The position numbers were made by a program, and so were the translations under genes. Positions 11,336 through 44,597 of a stretch of 64,000 bases of DNA are shown piece after piece. The stretch covers positions 49,932,594 through 49,996,593 of the forward strand of contig OZ024854.1 in the NCBI GenBank assembly GCA_964017155.1. Direction: 5' to 3'. This stretch comes from Oasisia sp. SBJ-2009 (Eukaryota; Annelida; Polychaeta; Sabellida; Siboglinidae). A model generated the notes under the pieces. That model saw nothing but the letters and a program-made list of their open reading frames with translations. It was not told the DNA's origin and ran no database searches. The first letter of the stretch is position 1. Each line of letters begins with the position of its first letter.

Positions 11336-14300
11336 AAAATAAAATAACATAATATAACATAACATAATAAAATAAAATAATATAACATAATATAACGTAA
11401 CATAGAGCATCACAATAAAATAAAATAACATAAAATAATATAACACAACATAATAAAATAAAATAATATAACATAATATAAAGCAACATAATAAAAAATA
11501 AAAAATAAAGTAAAATAACATAATATAACAAAACAGAATGAAATGAGGTGAAATAAAATAAAATAATATAACATAATATAACATAACATAACATAACATA
11601 ACATAACATAACATAACATAACATAACATAACATAACAGAACAGAACAGAACAGAACAGAACAGAACAGAACAGAACAGAACAGAACAGAACAGAACAGA
11701 ACAGAACAGAACAGAACAGAACAGAACAGAACAGAACAGAACAGAACATAATGAAATATAACATAACATAACATAACATAACATAACATAACATAACATA
11801 ACATAACATAACATAACATAACGTAACATAAAGCAACATAATAAAATAAAATAATATAACACAATATAAAACGAAATAAGGCGAAGTAACATAACATAAA
11901 ATTAAATAATATAACATAACAGAAGATAACATAATATAATGTAACGTAATATAAACGTAAAATAAAGTAACATAACATAACGTAACATAAAGCAATATAA
12001 TAAAATAAAATAATATAACACAATATAAAATGAAATAAGGCGAAGTAACATAAAATAAAATAACATAACAGAAGATAACAGAATATAATATAACATAATA
12101 TAACGTAAAATAACGCAACATAACATAACGTAACATAAAGCAACATAATAAAATAACATAATGAAATATAACATAATGCAACAAAATAAAATAAATAATA
12201 TATCAGAACGGAACATAACATAACATAACAATAAAGTAAAATAAAATAACATAAAATAATATAACACAACATAATAAAATAAAATAATATAACATAATAT
12301 AACGTAACATAGAGCATCACAATAAAATAAAATAACATAAAATAATATAACACAACATAATAAAATAAAATAATATAACATAATATAAAGCAACATAATA
12401 AAATAACAAAAAATAAAGTAAAATAACATAATCTAACAAAACAGAATGAAATGAGGTGAAATAAAATAAAATAATATAACATAATATAACATAACATAAC
12501 ATAACATAACATAACATAACATAACATAACATAACATAACATAACATAACATAACATAACATAACATAACATAACATAACATAACATAACATAACATAAC
12601 AGAACAGAACAGAACAGAACAGAACAGAACAGAACAGAACAGAACAGAACAGAACAGAACAGAACATAATGAAATATAACATAACATAACATAACATAAC
12701 GTAACATAAAGCAACATAATAAAATAAAATAACACAACAAAAAATAAAGTGAAATAAAATGAGATGAAATAAAATAATATAACAAAACATAACAGAACAT
12801 AACTTAATGTAATATAACATAACATAACGTAACATAAAGCAACATAATAAAATAAAATAATATAACACAATATAAAACGAAATAAGGCGAAGTAACATAA
12901 CATAAAATTAAATAATATAACATAACAGAAGATAACATAATATAATGTAACGTAATATAAACGTAAAATAAAGTAACATAACATAACGTAACATAAAGCA
13001 ATATAATAAAATAAAATAATATAACACAATATAAAATGAAATAAGGCGAAGTAACATAAAATAAAATAACATAACAGAAGATAACAGAATATAATTTAAC
13101 ATAATATAACGTAAAATAACGCAACATAACACAACGTAATATAAAGCAACATAATAAAATAACATAATGAAATATAACATAATGCAACAAAATAAAATAA
13201 ATAATATATCAGAACGGAACATAACATAACATAACATAACAATAAAATAAAATAAAATAAAATAAAATAAAATAAAATAAAATAAAATAAAATAAAATAA
13301 AATAAAATAAAATAAAATAAAATAAAATAAAATAAAATAAAATAAAATAAAATAAAATAAAATAAAATAAAATAACATAATATAACACAACATAATAAAA
13401 TAAAATAATATAACATAATATAACGTAACATAGAGCATCACAATAAAATAAAATAACATAAAATAATATAACACAACATAATAAAATAAAATAATATAAC
13501 ATAATATAAAGCAACATAATAAAAAATAAAAAATAAAGTAAAATAACATAATATAACAAAACAGAATGAAATGAGGTGAAATAAAATAAAATAATATAAC
13601 ATAATATAACATAACATAACATAACATAACATAACATAACATAACATAACATAACATAACATAACATAACATAACATAACATAACATAACATAACATAAC
13701 AGAACAGAACAGAACAGAACAGAACAGAACAGAACATAATGAAATATAACATAACATAACATAACATAACGTAACATAAAGCAACATAATAAAATAATAT
13801 AACACAATATAAAACGAAATAAGGCGAAGTAACATAACATAAAATTAAATAATATAACATAACAGAAGATAACATAATATAATGTAACGTAATATAAACG
13901 TAAAATAAAGTAACATAACATAACGTAACATAAAGCAATATAATAAAATAAAATAATATAACACAATATAAAATGAAATAAGGCGAAGTAACATAAAATA
14001 AAATAAAATAACATAACAGAAGATAACAGAATATAATATAACATAATATAACGTAAAATAACGCAACATAACATAACGTAACATAAAGCAACATAATAAA
14101 ATAACATAATGAAATATAACATAATGCAACAAAATAAAATAAATAATATATCAGAACGGAACATAACATAACATAACAATAAAGTAAAATAAAATAACAT
14201 AAAATAATATAACACAACATAATAAAATAAAATAATATAACATAATATAACGTAACATAGAGCATCACAATAAAATAAAATAACATAAAATAATATAACA

Positions 14301-17129
14301 CAACATAATAAAATAAAATAAAATAACATAATATAAAGCAACATAATAAAATAACAAAAAATAAAGTAAAATAACATAATCTAACAAAACAGAATGAAAT
14401 GAGGTGAAATAAAATAAAATAATATAACATAATATAACATAACATAACATAACATAACATAACATAACATAACATAACAGAACAGAACAGAACAGAACAG
14501 AACAGAACAGAACAGAACAGAACAGAACAGAACAGAACAGAACAGAACAGAACAGAACAGAACATAATGAAATATAACATAACATAACATAACATAACGT
14601 AACATAAAGCAACATAATAAAATAAAATAACACAACAACAAATAAAGTCAAATAAAATAAGATGAAATAAAATAATATAACAAAATATAAAATGAAATAA
14701 TGCAAAATAAAATAAAATAATACAACCTAACATAATATAACGTAACATAAAGCAACATAATAAAATAAAATAATATAACACAATATAAAACGAAATAAGG
14801 CGAAGTAACATAACATAAAATTAAATAATATAACATAACAGAAGATAACATAATATAATGTAACGTAATATAAACGTAAAATAAAGTAACATAACATAAC
14901 GTAACATAAAGCAATATAATAAAATAAAATAATATAACACAATATAAAATGAAATAAGGCGAAGTAACATAAAATAAAATAACATAACAGAAGATAACAG
15001 AATATAATTTAACATAATATAACGTAAAATAACGCAACATAACACAACGTAATATAAAGCAACATAATAAAATAACATAATGAAATATAACATAATGCAA
15101 CAAAATAAAATAAATAATATATCAGAACGGAACATAACATAACATAACAATAAAATAAAATAAAATAAAATAAAATAAAATAAAATAAAATAAAATAAAA
15201 TAAAATAAAATAAAATAAAATAAAATAAAATAAAATAAAATAAAATAAAATAAAATAAAATAAAATAAAATAAAATAAAATAAAATAAAATAAAATAAAA
15301 TAAAATAAAATAAAATAAAATAAAATAAAATAAAATAAAATAACATAATATAACACAACATAATAAAATAAAATAATATAACATAATATAACGTAACATA
15401 GAGCATCACAATAAAATAAAATAACATAAAATAATATAACACAACATAATAAAATAAAATAATATAACATAATATAAAGCAACATAATAAAAAATAAAAA
15501 ATAAAGTAAAATAACATAATATAACAAAACAGAATGAAATGAGGTGAAATAAAATAAAATAATATAACATAATATAACATAACATAACATAACATAACAT
15601 AACATAACATAACATAACATAACATAACATAACATAACATAACATAACATAACATAACATAACATAACATAACATAACAGAACAGAACAGAACAGAACAG
15701 AACAGAACATAATGAAATATAACATAACATAACATAACATAACATAACGTAACATAAAGCAACATAATAAAATAATATAACACAATATAAAACGAAATAA
15801 GGCGAAGTAACATAACATAAAATTAAATAATATAACATAACAGAAGATAACATAATATAATGTAACGTAATATAAACGTAAAATAAAGTAACATAACATA
15901 ACGTAACATAAAGCAATATAATAAAATAAAATAATATAACACAATATAAAATGAAATAAGGCGAAGTAACATAAAATAAAATAAAATAACATAACAGAAG
16001 ATAACAGAATATAATATAACATAATATAACGTAAAATAACGCAACATAACATAACGTAACATAAAGCAACATAATAAAATAACATAATGAAATATAACAT
16101 AATGCAACAAAATAAAATAAATAATATATCAGAACGGAACATAACATAACATAACAATAAAGTAAAATAAAATAACATAAAATAATATAACACAACATAA
16201 TAAAATAAAATAATATAACATAATATAACGTAACATAGAGCATCACAATAAAATAAAATAACATAAAATAATATAACACAACATAATAAAATAAAATAAA
16301 ATAACATAATATAAAGCAACATAATAAAATAACAAAAAATAAAGTAAAATAACATAATCTAACAAAACAGAATGAAATGAGGTGAAATAAAATAAAATAA
16401 AATAATATAACATAATATAACATAACATAACATAACATAACATAACATAACATAACATAACATAACATAACATAACATAACATAACAGAACAGAACAGAA
16501 CAGAACAGAACAGAACAGAACAGAACAGAACAGAACATAATGAAATATAACATAACATAACATAACATAACATAACGTAACATAAAGCAACATAATAAAA
16601 TAAAATAACACAACAAAAAATAAAGTCAAATAAAATAAGATGAAATAAAATAATATAACAAAATATAAAATGAAATAATGCAAAATAAAATAAAATAATA
16701 CAACCTAACATAATATAACGTAACATAAAGCAACATAATAAAATAAAATAATATAACACAATATAAAACGAAATAAGGCGAAGTAACATAACATAAAATT
16801 AAATAATATAACATAACAGAAGATAACATAATATAATGTAACGTAATATAAACGTAAAATAAAGTAACATAACATAACGTAACATAAAGCAATATAATAA
16901 AATAAAATAATATAACACAATATAAAATGAAATAAGGCGAAGTAACATAAAATAAAATAACATAACAGAAGATAACAGAATATAATTTAACATAATATAA
17001 CGTAAAATAACGCAACATAACACAACGTAATATAAAGCAACATAATAAAATAACATAATGAAATATAACATAATGCAACAAAATAAAATAAATAATATAT
17101 CAGAACGGAACATAGCATAACATAACAAT

Positions 17130-17309
17130 AAAATAAAAAAAAAAAAAATAAAAAAAAAAAAATAAAAATAAAAAAAAATAAAAAAAAAAAAAATAAAAAA
17201 AAATAAAAAAAAAAAAAACAAAAAAAAAAAATAAAAAAAAAAAATAAAAATAAAAATAAAATAAAATAAAATAAAATAAAATAAAATAAAATAAAATAAA
17301 ATAAAATAA

Positions 17310-17340
<31 letters not shown>

Positions 17341-17725
17341 CTAAACTAAACTAAACTAAACTAAACTAAACTAAACTAAACTAAACTAAACTAAACTAAA
17401 CTAAACTAAACTAAACTAAACTAAACTAAACTAAACTAAACTAAACTAAACTAAACTAAACTAAACTAAACTAAACTAAACTAAACTAAACTAAACTAAA
17501 CTAAACTAAACTAAACTAAACTAAACTAAACTAAACTAAACTAAACTAAACTAAACTAAACTAAACTAAACTAAACTAAACTAAACTAAACTAAACTAAA
17601 CTAAACTAAACTAAACTAAACTAAACTAAACTAAACTAAACTAAACTAAACTAAACTAAACTAAACTAAACTAAACTAAACTAAACTAAACTAAACTAAA
17701 CTAAACTAAACTAAACTAAACTAAA
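17130..17725. repeat. Poly-A-rich stretch followed by about 84 AAACT units
   Basis: A run of A with scattered T (17,130-17,250) leads into AAAAT units and then a pure AAACT block of about 420 bp (17,304-17,723). This block is the only large AAACT array in the window and replaces the AAAAT block present in neighbouring higher-order units. The A-run segment may be affected by sequencing error. Confidence 0.9.
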
Positions 17726-20700
17726 ATAAAATAAAATAAAATAAAATAAAATAAAATAAAATAAAATAAAATAACATAAAATAAAATAACATAAAATAAA
17801 ATAATATAACACAACATAATAAAATAAAATAATATAACATAATATAACGTAACATAGAGCATCACAATAAAATAAAATAACATAAAATAATATAACACAA
17901 CATAATAAAATAAAATAATATAACATAATATAAAGCAACATAATAAAAAATAAAAAATAAAGTAAAATAACATAATATAACAAAACAGAATGAAATGAGG
18001 TGAAATAAAATAAAATAATATAACATAATATAACATAACATAACATAACATAACATAACATAACATAACATAACATAACATAACATAACATAACAGAACA
18101 GAACAGAACAGAACAGAACAGAACAGAACAGAACAGAACAGAACAGAACAGAACAGAACAGAACAGAACAGAACAGAACATAATGAAATATAACATAACA
18201 TAACATAACATAACATAACATAACATAACATAACATAACATAACATAACATAACATAACGTAACATAAAGCAACATAATAAAATAAAATAATATAACACA
18301 ATATAAAACGAAATAAGGCGAAGTAACATAACATAAAATTAAATAATATAACATAACAGAAGATAACATAATATAATGTAACGTAATATAAACGTAAAAT
18401 AAAGTAACATAACATAACGTAACATAAAGCAATATAATAAAATAAAATAATACTACACAATATAAAATGAAATAAGGCGAAGTAACATAAAATAAAATAA
18501 AATAACATAACAGAAGATAACAGAATATAATATAACATAATATAACGTAAAATAACGCAACATAACATAACGTAACATAAAGCAACATAATAAAATAACA
18601 TAATGAAATATAACATAATGCAACAAAATAAAATAAATAATATATCAGAACGGAACATAACATAACATAACAATAAAGTAAAATAAAATAACATAAAATA
18701 ATATAACACAACATAATAAAATAAAATAATATAACATAATATAACGTAACATAGAGCATCACAATAAAATAAAATAACATAAAATAATATAACACAACAT
18801 AATAAAATAAAATAATATAACATAATATAAAGCAACATAATAAAATAACAAAAAATAAAGTAAAATAACATAATCTAACAAAACAGAATGAAATGAGGTG
18901 AAATAAAATAAAATAATATAACATAACATAACGTAACATAAAGCAATATAATAAAATAAAATAATATAACACAATATAAAATGAAATAAGGCGAAGTAAC
19001 ATAAAATAAAATAAAATAACATAACAGAAGATAACAGAATATAATTTAACATAATATAACGTAAAATAACGCAACATAACACAACGTAATATAAAGCAAC
19101 ATAATAAAATAACATAATGAAATATAACATAATGCAACAAAATAAAATAAATAATATATCAGAACGGAACATAGCATAACATAACAATAAAATAAAATAA
19201 AATAAAATAAAATAAAATAAAATAAAATAAAATAAAATAAAATAAAATAAAATAAAATAAAATAAAATAAAATAAAATAAAATAAAATAAAATAAAATAA
19301 AATAAAATAAAATAAAATAAATAACATAAAATAATATAACACAACATAATAAAATAAAATAATATAACATAATATAACGTAACATAGAGCATCACAATAA
19401 AATAAAATAACATAAAATAATATAACACAACATAATAAAATAAAATAATATAACATAATATAAAGCAACATAATAAAAAATAAAAAATAAAGTAAAATAA
19501 CATAATATAACAAAACAGAATGAAATGAGGTGAAATAAAATAAAATAATATAACATAATATAACATAACATAACATAACATAACATAACATAACATAACA
19601 GAACAGAACAGAACAGAACAGAACAGAACAGAACAGAACAGAACAGAACAGAACAGAACAGAACAGAACAGAACAGAACAGAACATAATGAAATATAACA
19701 TAACATAACATAACATAACATAACGTAACATAAAGCAACATAATAAAATAAAATAATATAACACAATATAAAACGAAATAAGGCGAAGTAACATAACATA
19801 AAATTAAATAATATAACATAACAGAAGATAACATAATATAATGTAACGTAATATAAACGTAAAATAAAGTAACATAACATAACGTAACATAAAGCAATAT
19901 AATAAAATAAAATAATATAACACAATATAAAATGAAATAAGGCGAAGTAACATAAAATAAAATAAAATAACATAACAGAAGATAACAGAATATAATATAA
20001 CATAATATAACGTAAAATAACGCAACATAACATAACGTAACATAAAGCAACATAATAAAATAACAATGAAATATAACATAATGCAACAAAATAAAATAAA
20101 TAATATATCAGAACGGAACATAACATAACATAACAATAAAGTAAAATAACATAAAATAAAATAATATAACACAACATAATAAAATAAAATAATATAACAT
20201 AATATAACGTAACATAGAGCATCACAATAAAATAAAATAACATAAAATAATATAACACAACATAATAAAATAAAATAATATAACATAATATAAAGCAACA
20301 TAATAAAAAATAAAAAATAAAGTAAAATAACATAATATAACAAAACAGAATGAAATGAGGTGAAATAAAATAAAATAATATAACATAATATAACATAACA
20401 TAACATAACATAACATAACAGAACAGAACAGAACAGAACAGAACAGAACAGAACAGAACAGAACAGAACAGAACAGAACAGAACAGAACAGAACATAATG
20501 AAATATAACATAACATAACATAACATAACATACCGTAACATAAAGCAACATAATAAAATAAAATAATATAACACAATATAAAACGAAATAAGGCGAAGTA
20601 ACATAACATAAAATTAAATAATATAACATAACAGAAGATAACATAATATAATGTAACGTAATATAAACGTAAAATAAAGTAACATAACATAACGTAACAT

Positions 20701-23700
20701 AAAGCAATATAATAAAATAAAATAATATTACACAATATAAAATGAAATAAGGCGAAGTAACATAAAATAAAATAAAATAACATAACAGAAGATAACAGAA
20801 TATAATATAACATAATATAACGTAAAATAACGCAACATAACATAACGTAACATAAAGCAACATAATAAAATAACATAATGAAATATAACATAATGCAACA
20901 AAATAAAATAAATAATATATCAGAACGGAACATAACATAACATAACAATAAAGTAAAATAAAATAACATAAAATAATATAACACAACATAATAAAATAAA
21001 ATAATATAACATAATATAACGTAACATAGAGCATCACAATAAAATAAAATAACATAAAATAATATAACACAACATAATAAAATAAAATAATATAACATAA
21101 TATAAAGCAACATAATAAAATAACAAAAAATAAAGTAAAATAACATAATCTAACAAAACAGAATGAAATGAGGTGAAATAAAATAAAATAATATAACATA
21201 ACATAACGTAACATAAAGCAATATAATAAAATAAAATAATATAACACAATATAAAATGAAATAAGGCGAAGTAACATAAAATAAAATAAAATAACATAAC
21301 AGAAGATAACAGAATATAATTTAACATAATATAACGTAAAATAACGCAACATAACACAACGTAATATAAAGCAACATAATAAAATAACATAATGAAATAT
21401 AACATAATGCAACAAAATAAAATAAATAATATATCAGAACGGAACATAGCATAACATAACAATAAAATAAAATAAAATAAAATAAAATAAAATAAAATAA
21501 AATAAAATAAAATAAAATAAAATAAAATAAAATAAAATAAAATAAAATAAAATAAAATAAAATAAAATAAAATAAAATAAAATAAAATAAAATAAAATAA
21601 AATAACATAAAATAATATAACACAACATAATAAAATAAAATAATATAACATAATATAACGTAACATAGAGCATCACAATAAAATAAAATAACATAAAATA
21701 ATATAACACAACATAATAAAATAAAATAATATAACATAATATAAAGCAACATAATAAAAAATAAAAAATAAAGTAAAATAACATAATATAACAAAACAGA
21801 ATGAAATGAGGTGAAATACAATAAAATAATATAACGTAATATAACATAACATAACATAACATAACATAACATAACATAACATAACATAACATAACAGAAC
21901 AGAACAGAACAGAACAGAACAGAACAGAACAGAACAGAACAGAACAGAACAGAACAGAACAGAACAGAACAGAACAGAACAGAACAGAACAGCAGAACAG
22001 AACAGAACAGAACAGAACAGAACATAATGAAATATAACATAACATAACATAACATAACGTAACATAAAGCAACATAATAAAATAAAATAACACAACAACA
22101 AATAAAGTCAAATAAAATAAGATGAAATAAAATAATATAACAAAATATAAAATGAAATAATGCAAAATAAAATAAAATAATACAACCTAACATAATATAA
22201 CGTAACATAAAGCAACATAATAAAATAAAATAATATAACACAATATAAAACGAAATAAGGCGAAGTAACATAACATAAAATTAAATAATATAACATAACA
22301 GAAGATAACATAATATAATGTAACGTAATATAAACGTAAAATAAAGTAACATAACATAACGTAACATAAAGCAATATAATAAAATAAAATAATATAACAC
22401 AATATAAAATGAAATAAGGCGAAGTAACATAAAATAAAATAAAATAACATAACAGAAGATAACAGAATATAATATAACATAATATAACGTAAAATAACGC
22501 AACATAACATAACGTAACATAAAGCAACATAATAAAATAACAATGAAATATAACATAATGCAACAAAATAAAATAAATAATATATCAGAACGGAACATAA
22601 CATAACATAACAATAAAGTAAAATAAAATAACATAAAATAATATAACACAACATAATAAAATAAAATAATATAACATAATATAACGTAACATAGAGCATC
22701 ACAATAAAATAAAATAACATAAAATAATATAACACAACATAATAAAATAAAATAATATAACATAATATAAAGCAACATAATAAAATAACAAAAAATAAAG
22801 TAAAATAACATAATCTAACAAAACAGAATGAAATGAGGTGAAATAAAATAAAATAATATAACATAATATAACATAACATAACATAACATAACATAACATA
22901 ACATAACATAACATAACATAACATAACATAACATAACATAACATAACATAACATAACAGAACAGAACAGAACAGAACAGAACAGAACAGAACAGAACAGA
23001 ACATAATGAAATATAACATAACATAACATAACATAACATAACGTAACATAAAGCAACATAATAAAATAAAATAACACAACAAAAAATTAAGTGAAATAAA
23101 ATGAGATGAAATAAAATAATATAACAAAACATAACAGAATATAACTTAATGTAATATAACATAACATAACGTAACATAAAGCAACATAATAAAATAAAAT
23201 AATATAACACAATATAAAACGAAATAAGGCGAAGTAACATAACATAAAATTAAATAATATAACATAACAGAAGATAACATAATATAATGTAACGTAATAT
23301 AAACGTAAAATAAAGTAACATAACATAACGTAACATAAAGCAATATAATAAAATAAAATAATATAACACAATATAAAATGAAATAAGGCGAAGTAACATA
23401 AAATAAAATAACATAACAGAAGATAACAGAATATAATTTAACATAATATAACGTAAAATAACGCAACATAACACAACGTAATATAAAGCAACATAATAAA
23501 ATAACATAATGAAATATAACATAATGCAACAAAATAAAATAAATAATATATCAGAACGGAACATAACATAACAGAACAGAACAGAACATAATGAAATATA
23601 ACATAACATAAAATAACGTAACATAAAGCAACATAATAAAATAAAATAATATAACACAATATAAAATGAAATAAGGCGAAGTAACATAAAATAAAATAAA

Positions 23701-25169
23701 ATAAAATAAAATAAAATAAAATAAAATAAAATAAAATAAAATAAAATAAAATAAAATAAAATAAAATAAAATAAAATAAAATAAAATAAAATAAAATAAA
23801 ATAAAATAAAATAAAATAAAATAAAATAAAATAAAATAAAATAAAATAAAATAAAATAACAGAAGATAACAGAATATAATATAACATAATATAACGTAAA
23901 ATAACGCAACATAGTAAAATAACATAATGAAATATAACATAATGCAACAAAATAAAATAAATAATATATCAGAACGGAACATAACATAACATAACAATAA
24001 AATAAAATAAAATAACATAAAATAATATAACACAACATAATAAAATAAAATAATATAACATAATATAACGTAACATAGAGCATCACAATAAAATAAAGTA
24101 ACATAAAATAATATAACACAACATAATAAAATAAAATAATATAACATAATATAAAGCAACATAATAAAATAACAAAAAATGAAGTAAAATAATATAATAT
24201 AACAAAACAGAATGTAATGAGGTGAAATAAATTAAAATAAAATAATATAACATAATATAACATAACATAACATAACATAACATAACATAACAGAACAGAA
24301 CAGAACAGAACAGAACAGAACAGAACAGAACAGAACAGAACAGAACAGAACAGAACAGAACAGAACAGAACAGAACAGAACAGAACAGAACAGAACAGAA
24401 CATAATGAAATATAACATAACATAACATAACATAACGTAACATAAAGCAACATAATAAAATAAAATAACACAACAAAAAATAAAGTCAAATAAAATGAGA
24501 TGAAATAAAATAATATAACAAAACAGAACAGAACATAACTTAATGTAATATAACATAACATAACATAACGTAACATAAAGCAACATAATAAAATAAAATA
24601 ATATAACAAAATATAAAACGAAATAAGGCGAAGTAACATAACATAAAATTAAATAATATAACATAACAGAAGATAACATAATATAATGTAACGTAATATA
24701 AACGTAAAATAAAGTAACATAACGTAACATAAAGCAATATAATAAAATAAAATAATATAACACAATATAAAATGAAATAAGGCGAAGTAACATAAAATAA
24801 AATAAAATAACATAACAGAAGATAACAAAATATAATATAACATAATATAACGTAAAATAACGCAACATAACATAACGTAACATAAAGCAACATAATAAAA
24901 TAACATAATGAAATATAACATAATGCAACAAAATAAAATAAATAATATATCAGAACGGAACATAACATAACATAACAATAAAATAAAATAAAATAACATA
25001 AAATAATATAACACAACATAATAAAATAATATAATATAACATAATATAAAGCAACATAAAAAATAAAATAACAAAAAAAACAGTAAAATAACATAATATA
25101 ACAAAACAGAATGAAATTAGGTGTAATAAAATAAAATAATATAACATAGCATAACATAACATAACATAA

Positions 25170-25462
25170 CATAAGATAGCATAGCATAGCATAGCATAGC
25201 ATAGCATAGCATAGCATAGCATAGCATAGCATAGCATAGCATAGCATAGCATAGCATAGCATAGCATAGCATAGCAGAGCAGAGCAGAGCAGAGCAGAGC
25301 AGAGCAGAGCAGAGCAGAGCAGAGCAGAGCAGAGCAGAGCAGAGCAGAGCAGAGCAGAGCAGAGCAGAGCAGAGCAGAGCAGAGCAGAGCAGAGCAGAGC
25401 AGAGCAGAACAGAACAGAACAGAACAGAACAGAACAGAACAGAACAGAACAGAACAGAACAG
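25170..25462. repeat. Ordered ATAGC, AGAGC, AGAAC blocks
   Basis: After ATAAC units come about 20 ATAGC units (to 25,274), then about 27 AGAGC units (to about 25,407), then about 11 AGAAC units. Each neighbour differs from the previous one by a single substitution. It is the most G/C-rich part of the satellite. Confidence 0.92.
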
Positions 25463-26200
25463 ATGAATAATGAAATATAACATACCATAACGTAACATAA
25501 AGCAACATAATAAAATAAAATAACATAACAAAGAATAAAGTAAAATGAAATGAGATGAGATGAAATAAAAGAATATAACAAAATATAACATGAAATAAGG
25601 CGAAATAAAATAAAATAATATAACAAAACATAACAGAACATAACATAATGTAATATAACATAAAATAACGTAACATAAAGCAACATAATAAAATAAAATA
25701 ATATAACACAATATAAAACGAAATTAAGCGAAGTGACATAAAATAAAATAACAGAAGATAACAGAAGATAACAGAAGATAACAGAATATAATGTAACGTA
25801 ATATACGGTAAAATAAAGCAACATAACATAACGTAACATAAAGGAACATAATAAAATAAAATCATACAATATAACATAAAGCAACTGAATAAAATAAATA
25901 ACATAAAAGAACGGAACATAACGGAACATAACATAACATAACATAACATAACATAACATAACATAACATAACATAACATAACATAACATAACATAACATA
26001 ACATAAGATAGCATAGCATAGCATAGCATAGCATAGCATAGCATAACATAACATAACATAACATAACATAACATAACATAACATAACATAACATAACATA
26101 ATGTAATATAACATAACAACATAACATAAAGCAACATAATAAAATAACATAATATAACATAACACGGCAAAATTAAATATCATAACAAAAAATAAAATAA

Positions 26201-26311
26201 AATATAATAATTGTTGTTACATGGTTACAATGCAATAAGTCTGTTGTGCAAATTGTCTCTTTCTACGTGCTTATTGGCCGGTGGTGACATGACGTCGTGT
26301 GTTCTCTCCAG
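26201..26311 (+). other. Intron 3' end and splice acceptor before the giant mucin exon
   Basis: Non-repetitive, T-rich sequence leads to TGTTCTCTCCAG with the AG at 26,310-26,311. No in-frame ATG lies between here and the chitin-binding domain; the ATG at 26,290 is in another frame. So coding sequence must come from an upstream exon. The acceptor splits a codon after its first base (phase 1). Confidence 0.75.

Positions 26312-44597
<18,286 letters not shown>

Larger units (their letters stand above)
8030..26200. repeat. 18-kb pentanucleotide satellite with higher-order structure
   Basis: Almost every base is in period-5 sequence built from ATAAC and its variants (AAAAT, AGAAC, ACAAC, AATAT, AAACT, ATAGC, AGAGC). 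The plus strand is A-rich and very poor in G. Edges (8030-8790 and 25,470-26,200) are more degenerate than the centre. Short landmarks such as AGAGCATCACAA recur near 11404, 12311, 13432, 14259, 15400, 16236, 17856, 18753, 19386, 20216, 21028, 21666, 22693 and 24076. This gives units of about 0.63-1.6 kb and larger near-identical duplications of about 1.97 kb (13.4-17.4 kb) and 2.28 kb (18.7-23 kb). Long stop-free minus-strand frames (MLCYVMLCYV) are by-products of the period. The satellite probably lies in the mucin gene's first intron. Confidence 0.97.

Noticed and set aside
17304..17723. CTAAA/TTTAG array as a telomere
   Set aside because: Animal telomeres are TTAGGG or TTAGG. This pentamer grades into the neighbouring satellite and lies inside the block.
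8224..26180. Dozens of long minus-strand reading frames of MLCYV, LFYFI and CSVLF type
   Set aside because: They follow from a stop-free period-5 repeat (15 bases give 5 residues). All frames are open, and there are no domains, splice sites or ordinary codon use.
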